62,000 bases of DNA, from contig NMRA01000436.1 in assembly GCA_002633005.1 (NCBI GenBank), positions 208,127 to 270,126 on the forward strand, written 5' to 3'. Origin of the DNA: Phoronis australis. Taxonomy: Eukaryota > Phoronida > Phoronidae. This document shows, in pieces, positions 61,806-62,000 of the stretch (position 1 is its first letter; the number at the start of each line of letters is the position of its first letter). A model generated the notes under the pieces. That model saw nothing but the letters and a program-made list of their open reading frames with translations. It was not told where the DNA came from and made no database searches. The position numbers were made by a program, and so were the translations under genes.

Positions 61806-62000
61806 GTACGTTAACAATCTCGTCTTCTCGGTGTGCCGCGTGTGATGTTGGAGGTACGATTAGCTCTCTTTACCTGGCACGTGTAACTACAATACCACTA
61901 TACCTGCAAAATAACTCACACGAGGTCGTAAACTGCATGAAACATCCATATGAAGCTAACTGAAATATTATTGCTAACCTTACTTTGAACAGTGGTGACT
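61806..62000 (+). other. Start of intron 1 of patatin copy 2
   Basis: Begins gtacgt. No further exon before the window ends. Confidence 0.5.

Noticed and set aside
1-62000. Search for tRNA, rRNA, CRISPR arrays or bacterial operons
   Set aside because: No cloverleaf with conserved tRNA blocks, no rRNA-like stretch and no regular direct-repeat/spacer pattern was found. All tandem arrays have contiguous units without unique spacers.

Overview
The window looks like animal nuclear DNA, most likely from a marine invertebrate. Coding sequence is sparse and split into short exons with GT/AG borders. Minisatellites are abundant, decayed transposons are common, and runs of N mark draft-assembly gaps. 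The NACHT-type first exon, the patatin exons, the many minisatellites and the frequent acatgtacatgta-type words make an amphioxus-like or other non-vertebrate deuterostome my best guess. The species is an inference. No bacterial operons, CRISPR arrays or tRNA/rRNA genes were seen.

Layout. 1-6 kb: a 37-bp tandem repeat, a frameshifted 3' fragment of a LINE (2.9-4.36 kb, + strand), and the first coding exon of a NACHT/STAND-type gene on the minus strand (5087-4841) that ends inside the DUF4062 start motif. 9-17 kb: low-complexity and degenerate repeat clusters, a TTAA-flanked DNA transposon with ~155-bp inverted repeats (12229-13521), and a 1.3-kb 22-bp minisatellite. 22-26 kb: a 25/21-bp minisatellite, a second TTAA-type transposon that has lost its right end (24210-25295), and a MITE-like element. 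28.8-30.7 kb: a possible three-exon gene start followed by a ~190-bp satellite. 37-39.5 kb: a 27-bp minisatellite interrupted by a gap, and a 0.3-kb duplication split by a single N.

38.2-47.8 kb: the main gene, on the minus strand. A signal-peptide exon (47786-47565) and a chain of downstream exons (43552 to 38219) fit together in splice phase. They predict a secreted protein of a family I can describe but not name. A third TTAA transposon (46142-47536) lies in its first intron, 18 bp from the donor site. 52-58 kb holds a short tandem repeat, decayed ORFs and a dispersed repeat. 58.6-61.8 kb holds two first exons of patatin-like phospholipases, each starting with an N-myristoylation-type sequence and ending at the same place in the oxyanion-hole motif. 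At least the second gene runs off the right edge.

Most interesting system: all three TTAA transposons carry the same pair of convergent gene remnants. One strand has the start of a protein resembling the cysteine-rich C-terminal ('ballast') domain of P2X7 receptors. The other has a THAP-domain, Kolobok-like transposase. Two sequence-unrelated families share this layout, which suggests a two-gene transposon type in which a P2X7-tail-like protein is a standard component.
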